Shown: positions 17,784-28,200 of the stretch, piece after piece
Layout: each line of letters begins with the position of its first letter
Position numbering within the stretch: position 1 is the first letter of the stretch
Source: Dongia sedimenti
GTDB taxonomy: Bacteria; Pseudomonadota; Alphaproteobacteria; Dongiales; Dongiaceae
Length of the DNA stretch: 64,000 nucleotides
Direction of reading: 5' to 3'
Assembly: GCA_030715195.1 (NCBI GenBank)
Contig: JAUYVI010000006.1
Coordinates: 186,001-250,000 of the forward strand
Program-made: the position numbers and the translations under genes
The notes under the pieces: model-generated
The model's database searches: none
What the model was told of the DNA's origin: nothing
What the model saw: only the letters and a program-made list of their open reading frames with translations

Positions 17784-18100
17784 GCGCGGATTCCGAATTT
17801 CCCCGGCCGCGCTGCGCCGACATGGCCGAAGTCCGCGCCGCAATCGACGCCATCGACAAGCGCCTGGTCGCCCTGATCGCCGAGCGGCTGCACTACATCG
17901 ACGAAGCGGCGCGGATCAAGCCGCGCCGCGACCTGGTCCGGGACGAGCCGCGGATCGCCGACGTGCTGGCGAAGACCCGGGCCGAATCGCTCCGCCTAGG
18001 CTGCGACCCGGCCGTGGTCGAAGCGGCTTACAGGGCCCTGGTCGAGGCCTCGATCACGCACGAATATGTCGCGTTTGATTCTGAGAGAAGCAAGACCTAG
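17780..18100 (+). CDS. Second, stand-alone chorismate mutase (AroQ-type)
   Basis: A 106-residue all-helical protein starting with GTG overlapping the tyrA stop; an ATG at 17821 would give 92 residues, closer to the domain itself. By alignment to E. coli AroQ the catalytic positions are kept: Arg in VRAAIDAID, Arg in IAERLHY, Lys 11 residues later in ARIK, then VRDEPRI. The spacing also resembles PchB-type isochorismate pyruvate lyases, which are chorismate-mutase relatives, so a lyase is an alternative. The operon context with tyrA argues for chorismate mutase. Confidence 0.85.
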   Translation: MSADSEFPRPRCADMAEVRAAIDAIDKRLVALIAERLHYIDEAARIKPRRDLVRDEPRIADVLAKTRAESLRLGCDPAVVEAAYRALVEASITHEYVAFDSERSKT

Positions 18101-18144
18101 GAATTTTACCTTAATTTAACCGCTTCTGGATCAGGGTGCCGCAG

Positions 18145-18162
18145 GAAGCGCAATGGCGCTTC
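18145..18162. other. Hairpin GAAGCGC-N4-GCGCTTC after the aromatic operon
   Basis: A perfect 7-bp stem with a 4-base loop, 45 bp after the second chorismate mutase stop and just before the next gene's ribosome site. It has no T run, so it is at best a weak terminator. Confidence 0.3.
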
Positions 18163-18186
18163 ATGTCCCATGGGAGGGGAGCGCAC

Positions 18187-18771
18187 ATGATCCGATCCAT
18201 AATTTTCGCCGCGGCTTCGATCGTCGCCTTGTCCGGCATGGCTGCCGCCGACGACGCCGAGATCAAGGCCAAGGCCCAGGCTTTCGCCCAGACCGAGATC
18301 AAGAAATGGGCGGCCGATCCGGACATCGTCGCCGCGATCACCGCCGCGAACGCCGAGCGCGCCGCCTTCGACCAGGCCAAGATCGATGAGCTCGACAAGC
18401 AATGGAAGGCCGAAGTCGGTGCCGCCGCGCATCCGCTGATCGATGCGACCGCCGGCAATCCCGCCTCCGCCAAGCTGAAGGCCATTTGCGAAGGCCAGGG
18501 CGGCCTGGTCACCGAGGCCTTCGTGATGGATGCGAAGGGCATGAATGTCGGCATGTGCGATGCCACCAGCGACTATTGGCAGGGCGACGAGGCGAAGTGG
18601 CAGAAGACATTCTCAGCCGGTCCCGATGCCGTGTTCGTCGATGACGTCGAGCAGGATGAATCGACCCAGAAGTTCCAGGTCCAGACCAGCATCACCGTGG
18701 TCGATGCGAGCGGCAAGGCGATCGGCGCCATGACCGTCGGCCTCGATGCCGAATCGCTGATGTCGAAATAG
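18187..18771 (+). CDS. Secreted Cache/PDC-like sensory-domain protein
   Basis: A 194-residue exported protein. The ATG at 18187 follows GGGAGGGGAG, and the product begins with a signal peptide (cleavage likely after SGMAAA). The mature part has a helical N-terminus and then a beta-sheet region ([25 protein letters not shown], then [23 protein letters not shown]) typical of Cache sensor domains. No membrane anchor follows, so it is a free periplasmic sensory domain. It lies 70 bp before a chemoreceptor gene and may present a ligand to it or buffer the ligand. The family is inferred from fold-like sequence patterns. Confidence 0.75.
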   Translation: MIRSIIFAAASIVALSGMAAADDAEIKAKAQAFAQTEIKKWAADPDIVAAITAANAERAAFDQAKIDELDKQWKAEVGAAAHPLIDATAGNPASAKLKAICEGQGGLVTEAFVMDAKGMNVGMCDATSDYWQGDEAKWQKTFSAGPDAVFVDDVEQDESTQKFQVQTSITVVDASGKAIGAMTVGLDAESLMSK

Positions 18772-18841
18772 ATCGAAAGGGTGCGGGCGGCGTCTCAGCC
18801 GCCCGCGATTCTTCTCCAGGAAGAGCAACAGGGCGGATGGC

Positions 18842-20539
18842 ATGACGGCAGACACCATGGCTTCGGCCTCTCGCACCGGCTTGCCGGCCCAGCGACGCCG
18901 GATGTGGAGCGTGGGCCGCAAGCTCGGCGCCATCATCCTGATGGGCCTGGTTGCGGGTTTCGCCGTCGTGCTGGTGCTGCAGACCGTCGCACAGCGCCAG
19001 GCGATCCTGGCGACCGCCGAGGTCAACCGCACCGCGATCGCCGAACTGGTCGGTGCGCAGGTGGTGGGTGGCGTCAAGTTCAAGAAGGCCGAGGCCATCG
19101 CAAACGGCTATCAGCGCTATCTGAGCAATCCGGATTCCGCGCTCGCTTCCATCGCCGTATTCGGCGCCGACGACGCCGTGCTGTCCAAGGCCGACGGCAA
19201 GGACCTGCAGCCGGTCGATCTTGGCGCGATGCTGGCCGAGGCGAAGCCGGGCATCGAGAAGGACGGGCGCTCCTTGATCACGGTCGGCGGCAATATGATC
19301 CTGTTCGCGCCGATCATGGACGGGCTGGGCGACAAGGCGCGCCGGGTCGGCACGCTCGCCATGGCCTGGAGCACCGCACCGATCGAAGCCGGCGTACGCC
19401 GACAGCTGATGACCACCGCCGGCATCGTGCTCGGCGTGTTGGTCGTGCAGCTGATCGCGATCCTGCTGGTGGTGCGCGGCGTGGTCAGCCGGCCGATCCT
19501 GCGGCTGGTGAAGCTGATGGAAGGCCAACAGACGGTCGATGCGTTGCAGGCGGAACTCGGTAACATTCCCCATCGCCAGGACGAGATCGGCGATATCGGC
19601 CGCGCGCTGGTCGGCTTCCGCCGCACCGGCGCCGAGGTCGAAGAGTTGCGCAGCGCCCAGAGCGAAGCGGCCACGCGCGCCGCAGCGGACCGCCGCGATA
19701 CCGCGCAGCGCCTCGCCGGCAGCTTCCAGCAGACGGTGGGCTCGGTCGCCGAGGCGCTCTCGGCTTCGATCGGCGAGATGCGCAAGGCTGCGGACCAGCT
19801 CTCGGCCGCAGCCGACGACACCGAGACCAAATGCGCCGCCGCCGTCTCCGGTGCCGAGCAGACCTCGCACAACGTCGATACGGTCGCAGCGGCGGCGGAG
19901 GAGCTCTCTGCATCGGTCAGCGAGATCACCCGCCAGGTCTCCAGCTCGGCGGAGTTCGCCAGCAACGCCGCGGCGGGGTCGGAGCGCTCCAACCGCCAGA
20001 TCGCGACCCTGAACGAGGCCGTGACCAAGATCAGCCAGGTGGCGCAGCTGATCAGCGAGATCGCCAGCCAGACCAATCTGCTCGCCCTCAATGCGACGAT
20101 CGAAGCGGCGCGCGCCGGCGACGCCGGCAAGGGTTTCGCGGTGGTCGCCTCGGAAGTGAAAAGCCTTGCCAACCAGACCGGCAAGGCGACCGAGGATATC
20201 TCGGAGCAAATCTCCGCGGTCCAGGACGCGACGTCGGGCACGGTCGAGGCGCTGCAGGAGATCATCGCCAAGATCCACGACATCCATGGGCTTTCCACCG
20301 CGATCTCAGCCGCGGTCGAGGAGCAGCTGGCGGCGACCAGCGAGATTGCGCGGAGCGCCCAGGATGCGGCCGGCAGCACCCAGCAGGTCTTCACCAGCGT
20401 GCGCGAGATCACCGGCGCGGCGGCCGTGACGCGCGATGTCGCAGCCAGCATCCAGCGCCAGTCCGGCCAGCTCCAGGCCGAGACCGACCGGTTCCGCAGC
20501 GAAGTCGCGAACTTCCTCTCCAATCTCGCGGTCGGCTAG
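18842..20539 (+). CDS. Methyl-accepting chemotaxis protein
   Basis: A 565-residue chemoreceptor: first transmembrane helix about residues 28-48, a periplasmic domain of about 145 residues (containing [13 protein letters not shown], Cache-like), a second helix about 193-217, a HAMP linker, and a cytoplasmic signalling domain with the highly conserved hairpin tip ([23 protein letters not shown] then [12 protein letters not shown]). It transmits ligand occupancy to CheA/CheW, which are not encoded here. It is probably cotranscribed with the upstream free Cache-like protein. Confidence 0.93.
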   Translation: MTADTMASASRTGLPAQRRRMWSVGRKLGAIILMGLVAGFAVVLVLQTVAQRQAILATAEVNRTAIAELVGAQVVGGVKFKKAEAIANGYQRYLSNPDSALASIAVFGADDAVLSKADGKDLQPVDLGAMLAEAKPGIEKDGRSLITVGGNMILFAPIMDGLGDKARRVGTLAMAWSTAPIEAGVRRQLMTTAGIVLGVLVVQLIAILLVVRGVVSRPILRLVKLMEGQQTVDALQAELGNIPHRQDEIGDIGRALVGFRRTGAEVEELRSAQSEAATRAAADRRDTAQRLAGSFQQTVGSVAEALSASIGEMRKAADQLSAAADDTETKCAAAVSGAEQTSHNVDTVAAAAEELSASVSEITRQVSSSAEFASNAAAGSERSNRQIATLNEAVTKISQVAQLISEIASQTNLLALNATIEAARAGDAGKGFAVVASEVKSLANQTGKATEDISEQISAVQDATSGTVEALQEIIAKIHDIHGLSTAISAAVEEQLAATSEIARSAQDAAGSTQQVFTSVREITGAAAVTRDVAASIQRQSGQLQAETDRFRSEVANFLSNLAVG

Positions 20540-20623
20540 AGCCAGCCTTCGCCCAAAATTCTCTTGCGGGGCGGGGCGATTTCCCGTAACCGGACCGCTT
20601 CTCTTTCCTGGGGTGAGGTTGGG

Positions 20624-22048
20624 ATGAGCGCGAAATTCCCGTACAAGGGCCGCATTCTGATGATCGGCTACGGCTCGGTCGGCCGTTGCACCATGCCGCT
20701 GCTCGAGCGGCATTTCGACATGCCGATGAGCCGGATCACGGTGGTTGATGCCGTCGACAATTCCGCCGACGCGGCGCGCTTCATCGCCCAGGGCCTGAAC
20801 TACGTCGTCAATCCGCTGGTCGCGGGCAATCTCGCCAAGACGCTGTCGAAGTATGTCGGCAAGGGCGATCTCATCCTCAACCTCTCGGTCGAGGTCTCCT
20901 CGCTCGCAATCATCGAGTGGTGCGCCAAGAACGGCGTGCTCTATCTCGACACCTGCATCGAGCCCTGGGCCGGCTATTACGACAATGCCGAGATTCCCGA
21001 GGAGGAGCGCACCAACTATTTCCTGCGTCACTCCGCGCTGGAACTGGGCAAGAAGTTCAAGAAGGGCAGTCCCTCGGCGCTGGTGACGCATGGCGCCAAT
21101 CCGGGCCTGATTTCCCATTTCATCAAGCAGGCGGTGCTCGACATCGCCCGCTTCCGCGGCCTCGACGCCAAGAAGCCGACCACGCGCGAAGGCTGGGCCA
21201 AGCTGATGCGCGATTGCGGCGTGAAGGTGATCCATGTCGCAGAGCACGACCTGCAGGTGGCCGGCGTGCCGAAGCGGCCGAACGAGTTCGTCAACACCTG
21301 GTCGATCCCCGGCTTCGTCGGCGAGGGCTGCCAGCCGGCCGAGCTGGGTTGGGGGACGCACGAGAAGAAGCTCCCCGACAACGGCGTCGAGCATAAGGTC
21401 GGCTGCAAGGCGGGAATCTTCCTGCGCCAGCCTGGCTGCATCACCGAGGTCCGTTCCTGGACCCCGCATGGCGGACCGATGATCGCCTTTCTGATCACCC
21501 ATGGCGAGGCGATCAGCACGGCCGACTATTTCTCGGTCAGCGAGAAGGGCAAGCCGGTCTATCGTCCGACCGTGCATTACGCCTATCACCCCTGCAACGA
21601 CGCCGTCCTGTCGGTGCGCGAGTTCCAGATGAAGAACTACAAGATGCAGGACGACGTGCGCCTGCTGGGCGAGGAGATCGTCGAGGGCATCGACGAACTC
21701 GGCGCCCTGCTGATGGGCGATTTCGGCGCCTACTGGTTCGGCTCGCAGCTCTCGATCCACGAGGCGCGCCGCGTCATGGGCCCGGAGTTCAACGCGACCT
21801 CGCCGCAGATCGCGGCCCCGGTGCTGGCCGGCGCGATGTGGCTGATCGAGCATCCGGATCGCGGCGTGGTCGAGCCGGAAGATCTCGACCACGAATACAT
21901 CCTCGAGATCTGCCGGCCCTATCTCGGCCCGGTGGTCGGCTGCTGGTCGGACTGGTCGCCGCTGAAGGACCGGGATGTGCTGTTCCCGGAGCCCAACCTC
22001 GACCGCAAGGACCCCTGGCAGTTCGAGAATTTCCGCGTCCGGCGCTAG
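20624..22048 (+). CDS. hss: Homospermidine synthase
   Basis: A 474-residue cytoplasmic enzyme, the usual length for bacterial homospermidine synthase, which makes homospermidine from two putrescine molecules using NAD. It shows the N-terminal dinucleotide-binding motif IGYGSVGRCTMPLLERHF, then DTCIEPWAGYYDN, VTHGANPGLISHF and a C-terminal Trp-rich region. The ATG at 20624 follows GGTGAGGTTGGG; a 20-residue in-frame upstream extension lacks family similarity. Homospermidine replaces spermidine as the main triamine in many alphaproteobacteria. Confidence 0.93.
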   Translation: MSAKFPYKGRILMIGYGSVGRCTMPLLERHFDMPMSRITVVDAVDNSADAARFIAQGLNYVVNPLVAGNLAKTLSKYVGKGDLILNLSVEVSSLAIIEWCAKNGVLYLDTCIEPWAGYYDNAEIPEEERTNYFLRHSALELGKKFKKGSPSALVTHGANPGLISHFIKQAVLDIARFRGLDAKKPTTREGWAKLMRDCGVKVIHVAEHDLQVAGVPKRPNEFVNTWSIPGFVGEGCQPAELGWGTHEKKLPDNGVEHKVGCKAGIFLRQPGCITEVRSWTPHGGPMIAFLITHGEAISTADYFSVSEKGKPVYRPTVHYAYHPCNDAVLSVREFQMKNYKMQDDVRLLGEEIVEGIDELGALLMGDFGAYWFGSQLSIHEARRVMGPEFNATSPQIAAPVLAGAMWLIEHPDRGVVEPEDLDHEYILEICRPYLGPVVGCWSDWSPLKDRDVLFPEPNLDRKDPWQFENFRVRR

Positions 22049-22160
22049 ACTTAGCGGGATTTAACGGAGAGTTGCGGAGGGCCGGCCCTTTGACTATGGT
22101 GCCGCCCGCCGAACAGGCCTATGCCTGTTCGCGCCATCCCGACACCACCCATCGGGGCAT

Positions 22161-22234
22161 TGGGGCGTAGCCAAGCGGTAAGGCAGCGGGTTTTGGTCCC
22201 GCCATCCCAGGTTCGAATCCTGGCGCCCCAGCCA
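22161..22234 (+). tRNA. tRNA-Gln (anticodon TTG)
   Basis: A complete cloverleaf: acceptor TGGGGCG / CGCCCCA, D arm with GCC...GGC, anticodon stem GCGGG/CCCGC around a TTTTGGT loop (anticodon TTG), T arm CCAGG TTCGAAT CCTGG, and encoded GCCA at the 3' end. It lies 112 bp after the hss stop and 27 bp before the end of the convergent glucan synthase gene. Confidence 0.97.
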
Positions 22235-22261
22235 AGATCCTCTAAGGCGCGTGAAGCGTGC

Positions 22262-25200
22262 TTATCCGATCTCGATCGATAGACGATGGACCTTGCCGTC
22301 GAGTTGCAGCCGCGTCTTCCGCGCGACACAGGCGATCGGCGCGCCGTCGAGCGTGGCGCGCACGCCGTCGCCGGACCCGTTGACGACGCGGATCTCGAAG
22401 CGGCTCGATTCCAGTTGGATCGTCGCCTCGAAGCCCGGCCAGGCCGCGGGGATGCAGGGCTCGATGGTAATGAACGCGCCTTCGCGGCGGATGCCGAGGA
22501 TGCCTTCGATGCCGGCGCGGTACATCCAGGCGGCCGAGCCGGTGTACCAGGTCCAGCCGCCGCGCCCTTCATGCGGCGCCACCGAATAGACGTCGGCGGC
22601 GAGCACATAGGGCTCGACCTTGTAGCGATCGGCTGCCGCCGGTGTCCGCGCGTGGTTGATCGGGTTCAGCAAGGAGAACAGCGCATGCGCCTTGTCGCCG
22701 TCGCCGAGCTTGGCGAAGGCGAGGACGGCCCACATCGCGGCATGGCTGTACTGCCCGCCGTTCTCGCGGATGCCCGGCGGATAGGCCTTGATATAGCCGG
22801 GCTCGCGCACGGTCCGGTCGAACGGCGGCGTGAACAGCGGCGCGATGCCGATGTCCTTCCGGACCAGCAGCGTTTCCAGCGAGGCCATCGCCGTCGCCGC
22901 GCGCGCGGGATCGGCGGCCTCGGACAGCACGGCCCAGGACTGCGCGATGGAATCGATGCGGCATTCCTCGCTCCGCTTCGAGCCGAGCCAGGTGCCGTCG
23001 TCGAAGGTGGCGCGCCGATACCATTCGCCGTCCCAGGCTTCGCGCTCCAGGGCTTCGCGCATCGCGGCGGCCTGGACAAGCCAGGCTCGCGCCCGGTCTG
23101 GGTCGCGGGCCTCGGCCAAAGGCGCGAACAGCGCGATGGTCCGCAGCAGCAGCCAGCCCAGCCACACGCTTTCGCCCTGGCCGCCTTCGCCCACGCGGTT
23201 CATGCCGTCGTTCCAGTCGCCGGTTCCCATCAGCGGCAGGCCATGCTCGCCGATCAGGCCCAGCGACTGGTCGAGGCCGCGGGCGCAATGCTCGAACAGT
23301 GTCGCCGATTGGTCGGAGACCATCGGCTGGAAGAACGCGTCGTGCTGGCCCGGCGCCAAGGCCGGTCCTTCGAGAAACGGCACCATTTCGTCCAGCACCG
23401 TGCCATCGCCTGAAGTGGAGATGTAGCTCGCGGTCGCGAAGGCGAGCCAGGCGCGGTCGTCGGAGATCCGCGTCCGCACACCCATGCCGGATTGCGGCAG
23501 CCACCAATGCTGCACGTCGCCCTCGACGAATTGCCTTCCGGCGGCGCGCAGGAGATGCGCCCTGGTCTCGGCCGGCCGGGCGAAGGTCAGCGCCATGCCG
23601 TCCTGCAGCTGGTCGCGGAATCCGTAGGCGCCGCTCGCCTGGTAGAACGCCGAGCGCGCCCAGATGCGGCAGGCCACCGCCTGATAGAGCAGCCAGCCGT
23701 TCAGCATGATGTCGGTCGCGCGGTCGGGGGTCTTGACCTGGATGGTGCCCAGCAGCGACTCCCAATGGCCGGTCACCGTTTCGAACGCGGCGTCGAGGTC
23801 GATCTCGCGGTAACGGGCGATCAACGCGCGCGCCGCTTCGAGCGAGCCGCATTGGCCCATGAACCAGACAATCTCCACCGCCGCGCCGGCGCCGATCTCG
23901 ACCGCGCATTGCAGGGCCGCGCAAGGATCGAGGCCCGCCCCGGTCGCTCCGGACAGCGCCGCCTTGCCCATGAGCGCGGCAGGCGCCTCGGGTCCGCCGG
24001 AGCGGCCGAGGAACTCGGTGCGGTCGGCGGTCCAGGCCGTCTGCCGGCCGCGCAGATCGGCGAAGGCGACCCGGCCCGGAAACGCGATGCTCCAGGGGTT
24101 GCGCGCCAGCATTGCGCCGCTGACCGGATCGATCTCGGTCACGACGAAGGGGCCGGAGGCGGCGCGGGAGGTGCCCAAGACCCATTCGGCAAAGCCGGTG
24201 ACCGAGATCTTGCAGGCGCGGCCCGAGACGTTGCGCAGCGTGAGGCGCGAGATCTTGATCGGATCCGCCAGCGGCACGTATTGCAGCAGGTCCGCTTCAA
24301 TGCCGTGCGCCGCGTGCTCGAAGCGGCTGTAGCCGAAGCCGTGACGGGCGACATAGCGGCCGCCGTCGTTGATCGGCTTCGCGGTCGGACTCCAGACCGC
24401 GCCGCTCGCTTCGTCGCGCAGGTAGATCGCCTCGCCCGCCGGATCGGCCGTCGGATCGTTCGACCAGGGGGTGATCTGGTTTTCCCGGCTGTTCTCCGCC
24501 CAGGTGTAGCCGCCGCCATCCGCCGCCGTCTGGAAGCCGAAGCCGGGATTGGCGATCACGTTGATCCAGGGCGCCGGTGTCGCGGCGCCGGCTTCGAGGA
24601 TGGTGACATATTCCCGACCGTCCTTGGCGAAGCCGCCGCGCCCGTTGAAGAACTCGAGCTCGGCCGAAGGGGACGTCGCCGCCGGTGCTGCGGCATCCGA
24701 GGCCGGCGTTTTCCGCGTGACGGCGGACGGCTGTGGATTCCTCGGCTCCGGCAAGCGGGCCAGCTGTTCGGCGATCGTCCCGCGGCGTGCGACCAGGGCG
24801 ACCCGCGCCACCGATTGCAGCAGCGCCCGGGCCTCGACGCTCATCAGATCGGCCCGCAGCACCGTGACCCCGCCTTGCGCCAGCGCGTCGCCGGAGCGCG
24901 GCCGGGCCTGGCTGCTCCGCACCGCGGTCTCGATCGCGGATTGCAGGTCCTGCAGATAGGAGGATGCGCGTTCGTTGACGATGACGAGATCGACCGCCAG
25001 GCGCTTCATGCGCCAGTATTCATGGGCGCGCAGCAATTGCCGGACCTGCGGCATGTCCTCCACGTCGTCGATGCGCAGCAGCACGATCGGCAGATCGCCG
25101 GAAATCGCGTGCGGCCACAGGCCGGACTGCGGTCCGGCGCCCCGGATGATGGTCTCGGAGAGCGGCCTGAACCGGGGATCGGCATAGAGGATCGCCGCCG

Positions 25201-28200
25201 CCAGGGTTTGGAAATCCACCACCTCGTCCGACTTGATGTCGAGATGGCGCAGCTGAACCTGGGCCTGGGTCCAGGCGAGAGTCTTCGCCCGGTCGAAGGC
25301 ATTGCGATCGTAATGCTTGTCGATCAGGTCGATGAGTTCCGGGCTGGAGGGTGCGACCAGGGTCCAGAAGTCGATCCGGGCGGTGCCGCCGGGCGGAATG
25401 ACGACCTGCTGCCGCAGCGCGAACACCGGGTCGAGCACGACGCCGACCGTGTCGGACAGCTTCTGGTCGCCGGTCATCGCCGCGGGCATGGCGACGGTCC
25501 CGCCGCGGCCCAGGAAGCGCGCCCGATCGCTCTCGTATTGCGGATCGCCGAGCACCTTGCCCTCGACCACGGCGAAGTGCCCGGCCCAGACCTGCGGCTC
25601 GTCGGGCGAGCGCCGGCGGCGCGCCGCGATCAATGCGCCGTATTCGGGGAGGTACTCGGTCTCCATGAACAGCTTTGCGAAGGCGGGATGGGCGTTGTCG
25701 GTCGCGGGCGTGGTCAGCACCAGCTCGGAATAGGAGGTGAGCTCGATCTCGCGCGGGCGCCGTCCGCCGTTGGTCAGCGTGATGCGGCGCACCTCGCCGT
25801 CATCCTCGCCGGAGACGATGACCTCCATGCAGGTCGTCAGGGTCCCGTCGCGGCGAATGAAGGTCGCATGGTCCTCGCCGAAGGTGACTTCGCCGTGCTC
25901 GGTATCGCCGCCGATCGGCTGGGCGCCCGCAGACCAGATTGCGCCGCTCTGCACGTCCTTGAGGTAGAGGAAGGATCCCCAATCGTCGCGGGTCGAGTCC
26001 TCGCGCCAGCGGGTGACGGCGATGTCGCGCCAGCGGCTGTAGCCGGCGCCGGCGCTGGTCAGCATCACCGCATAGCGCCCGTTCGACAGCAGATGGGTCA
26101 TCGGCGCGCCGGGAGCGGGCATCGAGAAGCGGCGCTCGGCGCGCGTTTCCTGGCCGCCGCCCGCTGCCGCGGTCTTGACCTCTTCGGCCCGGGGATGCGC
26201 GATGGCGACGTCGCGCGGCAACCGCTCCTGCAGCAGCAGCTCGCTGGCCTGGATCATCGGCTCGCGGTGGAACCGGGCGCGCATCCGGCCGTCCTGCAGC
26301 CTGTTGGCGATGGCCACGATGGTCATGCCCTGATGGTGGGCCATGAAGCAATGCACGACCGCGCCGGCCTCGCCGTCGGGCAGGCGCGAGCGCGTGAAAT
26401 CGATCGCCTCGTAGAAGCCATAGCGGCCGCGGGCGCCGATTTCGGCGAGGCGCGCGTAGTTGAGCCGCGCCGCGCCCGGGTCCACCATCGTGGCGAGCCC
26501 GGTCGCATAGGGCGCGATCACGACGTTCTCCGAGAGGCCGCGCTTCAGGCCGAGCCCCGGCACGCCGAAATTGGAATACTGATAGGTGAACTCGATGTCC
26601 CGAGCGTTGTAGGCGGATTCCGAGACGCCCCAGGGAATTCCGAGGCCGCGACCATAGGCTTCCTGGCGCTTCACGATCAGCCGGTTGGTCTGCTCCAGCA
26701 GGCTGCCGACCGGTGCCCGCATCACCAGCGACGGCATCAGGTATTCGAACATCGATCCCGACCAGGAGATCAGGGCCGAGCCGCCGCCGATCGGCGTCGC
26801 CGAGCGCCCGAGCCGGAACCAGTGGCGGGTCGAGACGTCGCCCTTGGCGATCGCGAACAGGCTGGCGAGGCGCGCCTCCGAGGCCAGCAGGTCATAGCAG
26901 CTCGGGTCCAGCCGCCGCTCGGCGACCGAATAGCCGATCGACAGCAGCTTGCGCTCGGGGTCGAGCAGGAAGGCGAAATCCATCGCCATGGCCATCTCGC
27001 GCGCCGCCGCGGCGATCGCGTCCAGCCGGCGATCCAGCGCGTCTTGCTCCGCGCCGACCTGGGTCCGATCGCGATCGTGCTCGACCACGCTCCGGCGCAG
27101 GGCTTCGATCCACTGGACCAGGTCCGAAGGCGGATCCTCGCCGGCCGCGGGCGCGAAATCGCGCGCCGCCTTTGCGGCCAGGCGCATCAGCGTGGGCAGC
27201 AGGACGTCGTTCGCCTGGCCGCGCGCCAGCTGAATGTCGATCTCGTCGAGAATCGGTGTGAGCGCGTCGGCGGTTGAGCCGCGCGTGGCGGGCAGGGCGG
27301 CGAGGGCTTCGCGCACCAGCAGGACCGTGTCCGCGATGCCGCGCCGCGCCTCGGGCGCCTGGGCGGCGCCCCGCCACTCTTCGCAGGCATTGGCCACCGC
27401 GATCAGATGACCGGCGAGATTGCCGCTATCGACCGAGGAGACATAGGCCGGTGCCAGCGCCTGCAGATCGCGCGTGTCGTACCAGTTGAAGAAATGCCCC
27501 ATGAAGCGGGGCAGCTTTTGCAGCGTCCGGAACGTCGCCTCGATGCGCTCGACGGTCTCGACGGTTCCGGCCCAGCCGAAGTCGCGGGCGGCGATCGCGG
27601 AGAGCAGATAGAGGCCGATATTGGTCGGCGAGGTGCGGTGGGCGAGGACCGGCTTCGGATCCTCCTGGAAGTTGTCCGGCGGAAGCATGTTGTCTTCCGG
27701 CGTGACGAAGGTCTCGAAGAACCGCCAGGTGCGGCGCGCGATCAGGCGAAGCGCGTGCGCGTCCGCCTCCGACGCCGTGCGCTGCTGTCCATCGACGGGT
27801 GCGCGGCTGACCCAGAGCGCCACGGCCGGAGCGGCCAGCCAGGCACCGCCGAACAGCAGGCTGACCGGCCAGGAAGCCGGCGCGAACGCCACCGCGCCGA
27901 GGGCGATGAGCGGGCCCAGCAGGGTCCCGTTCGCCATGTCGCGATAGGAGGCGAGGAGATCGAGGCGCGGCTTCCGGGCGGCCTGCGCGGCCGTGGTCCA
28001 TTCGAGCAGGTGGCGACGGCTCGAATGGAGGCGGATCAGCGTGCGCAGCACCGCGTCGCCGGCCCGCCAGGCCTGATCCGCCAGGAAGACGGTCGAGAGC
28101 ACCGTCTGCCGTGCCGCGAGCCGCAGGTCCGAGGCGACGCTTTGGATATGGTTGCGAAACCGGACGTCGCTGCGCCGCGGCAGCAGCGAAAAGAGCAGCG

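Noticed and set aside
23492-27277. A 1261-codon open frame antisense to the glucan synthase gene
   Set aside because: It lies entirely within a gene with strong family motifs, its product is Arg/Gly/Asp-rich low-information sequence typical of GC-rich antisense frames, and no domain is visible.
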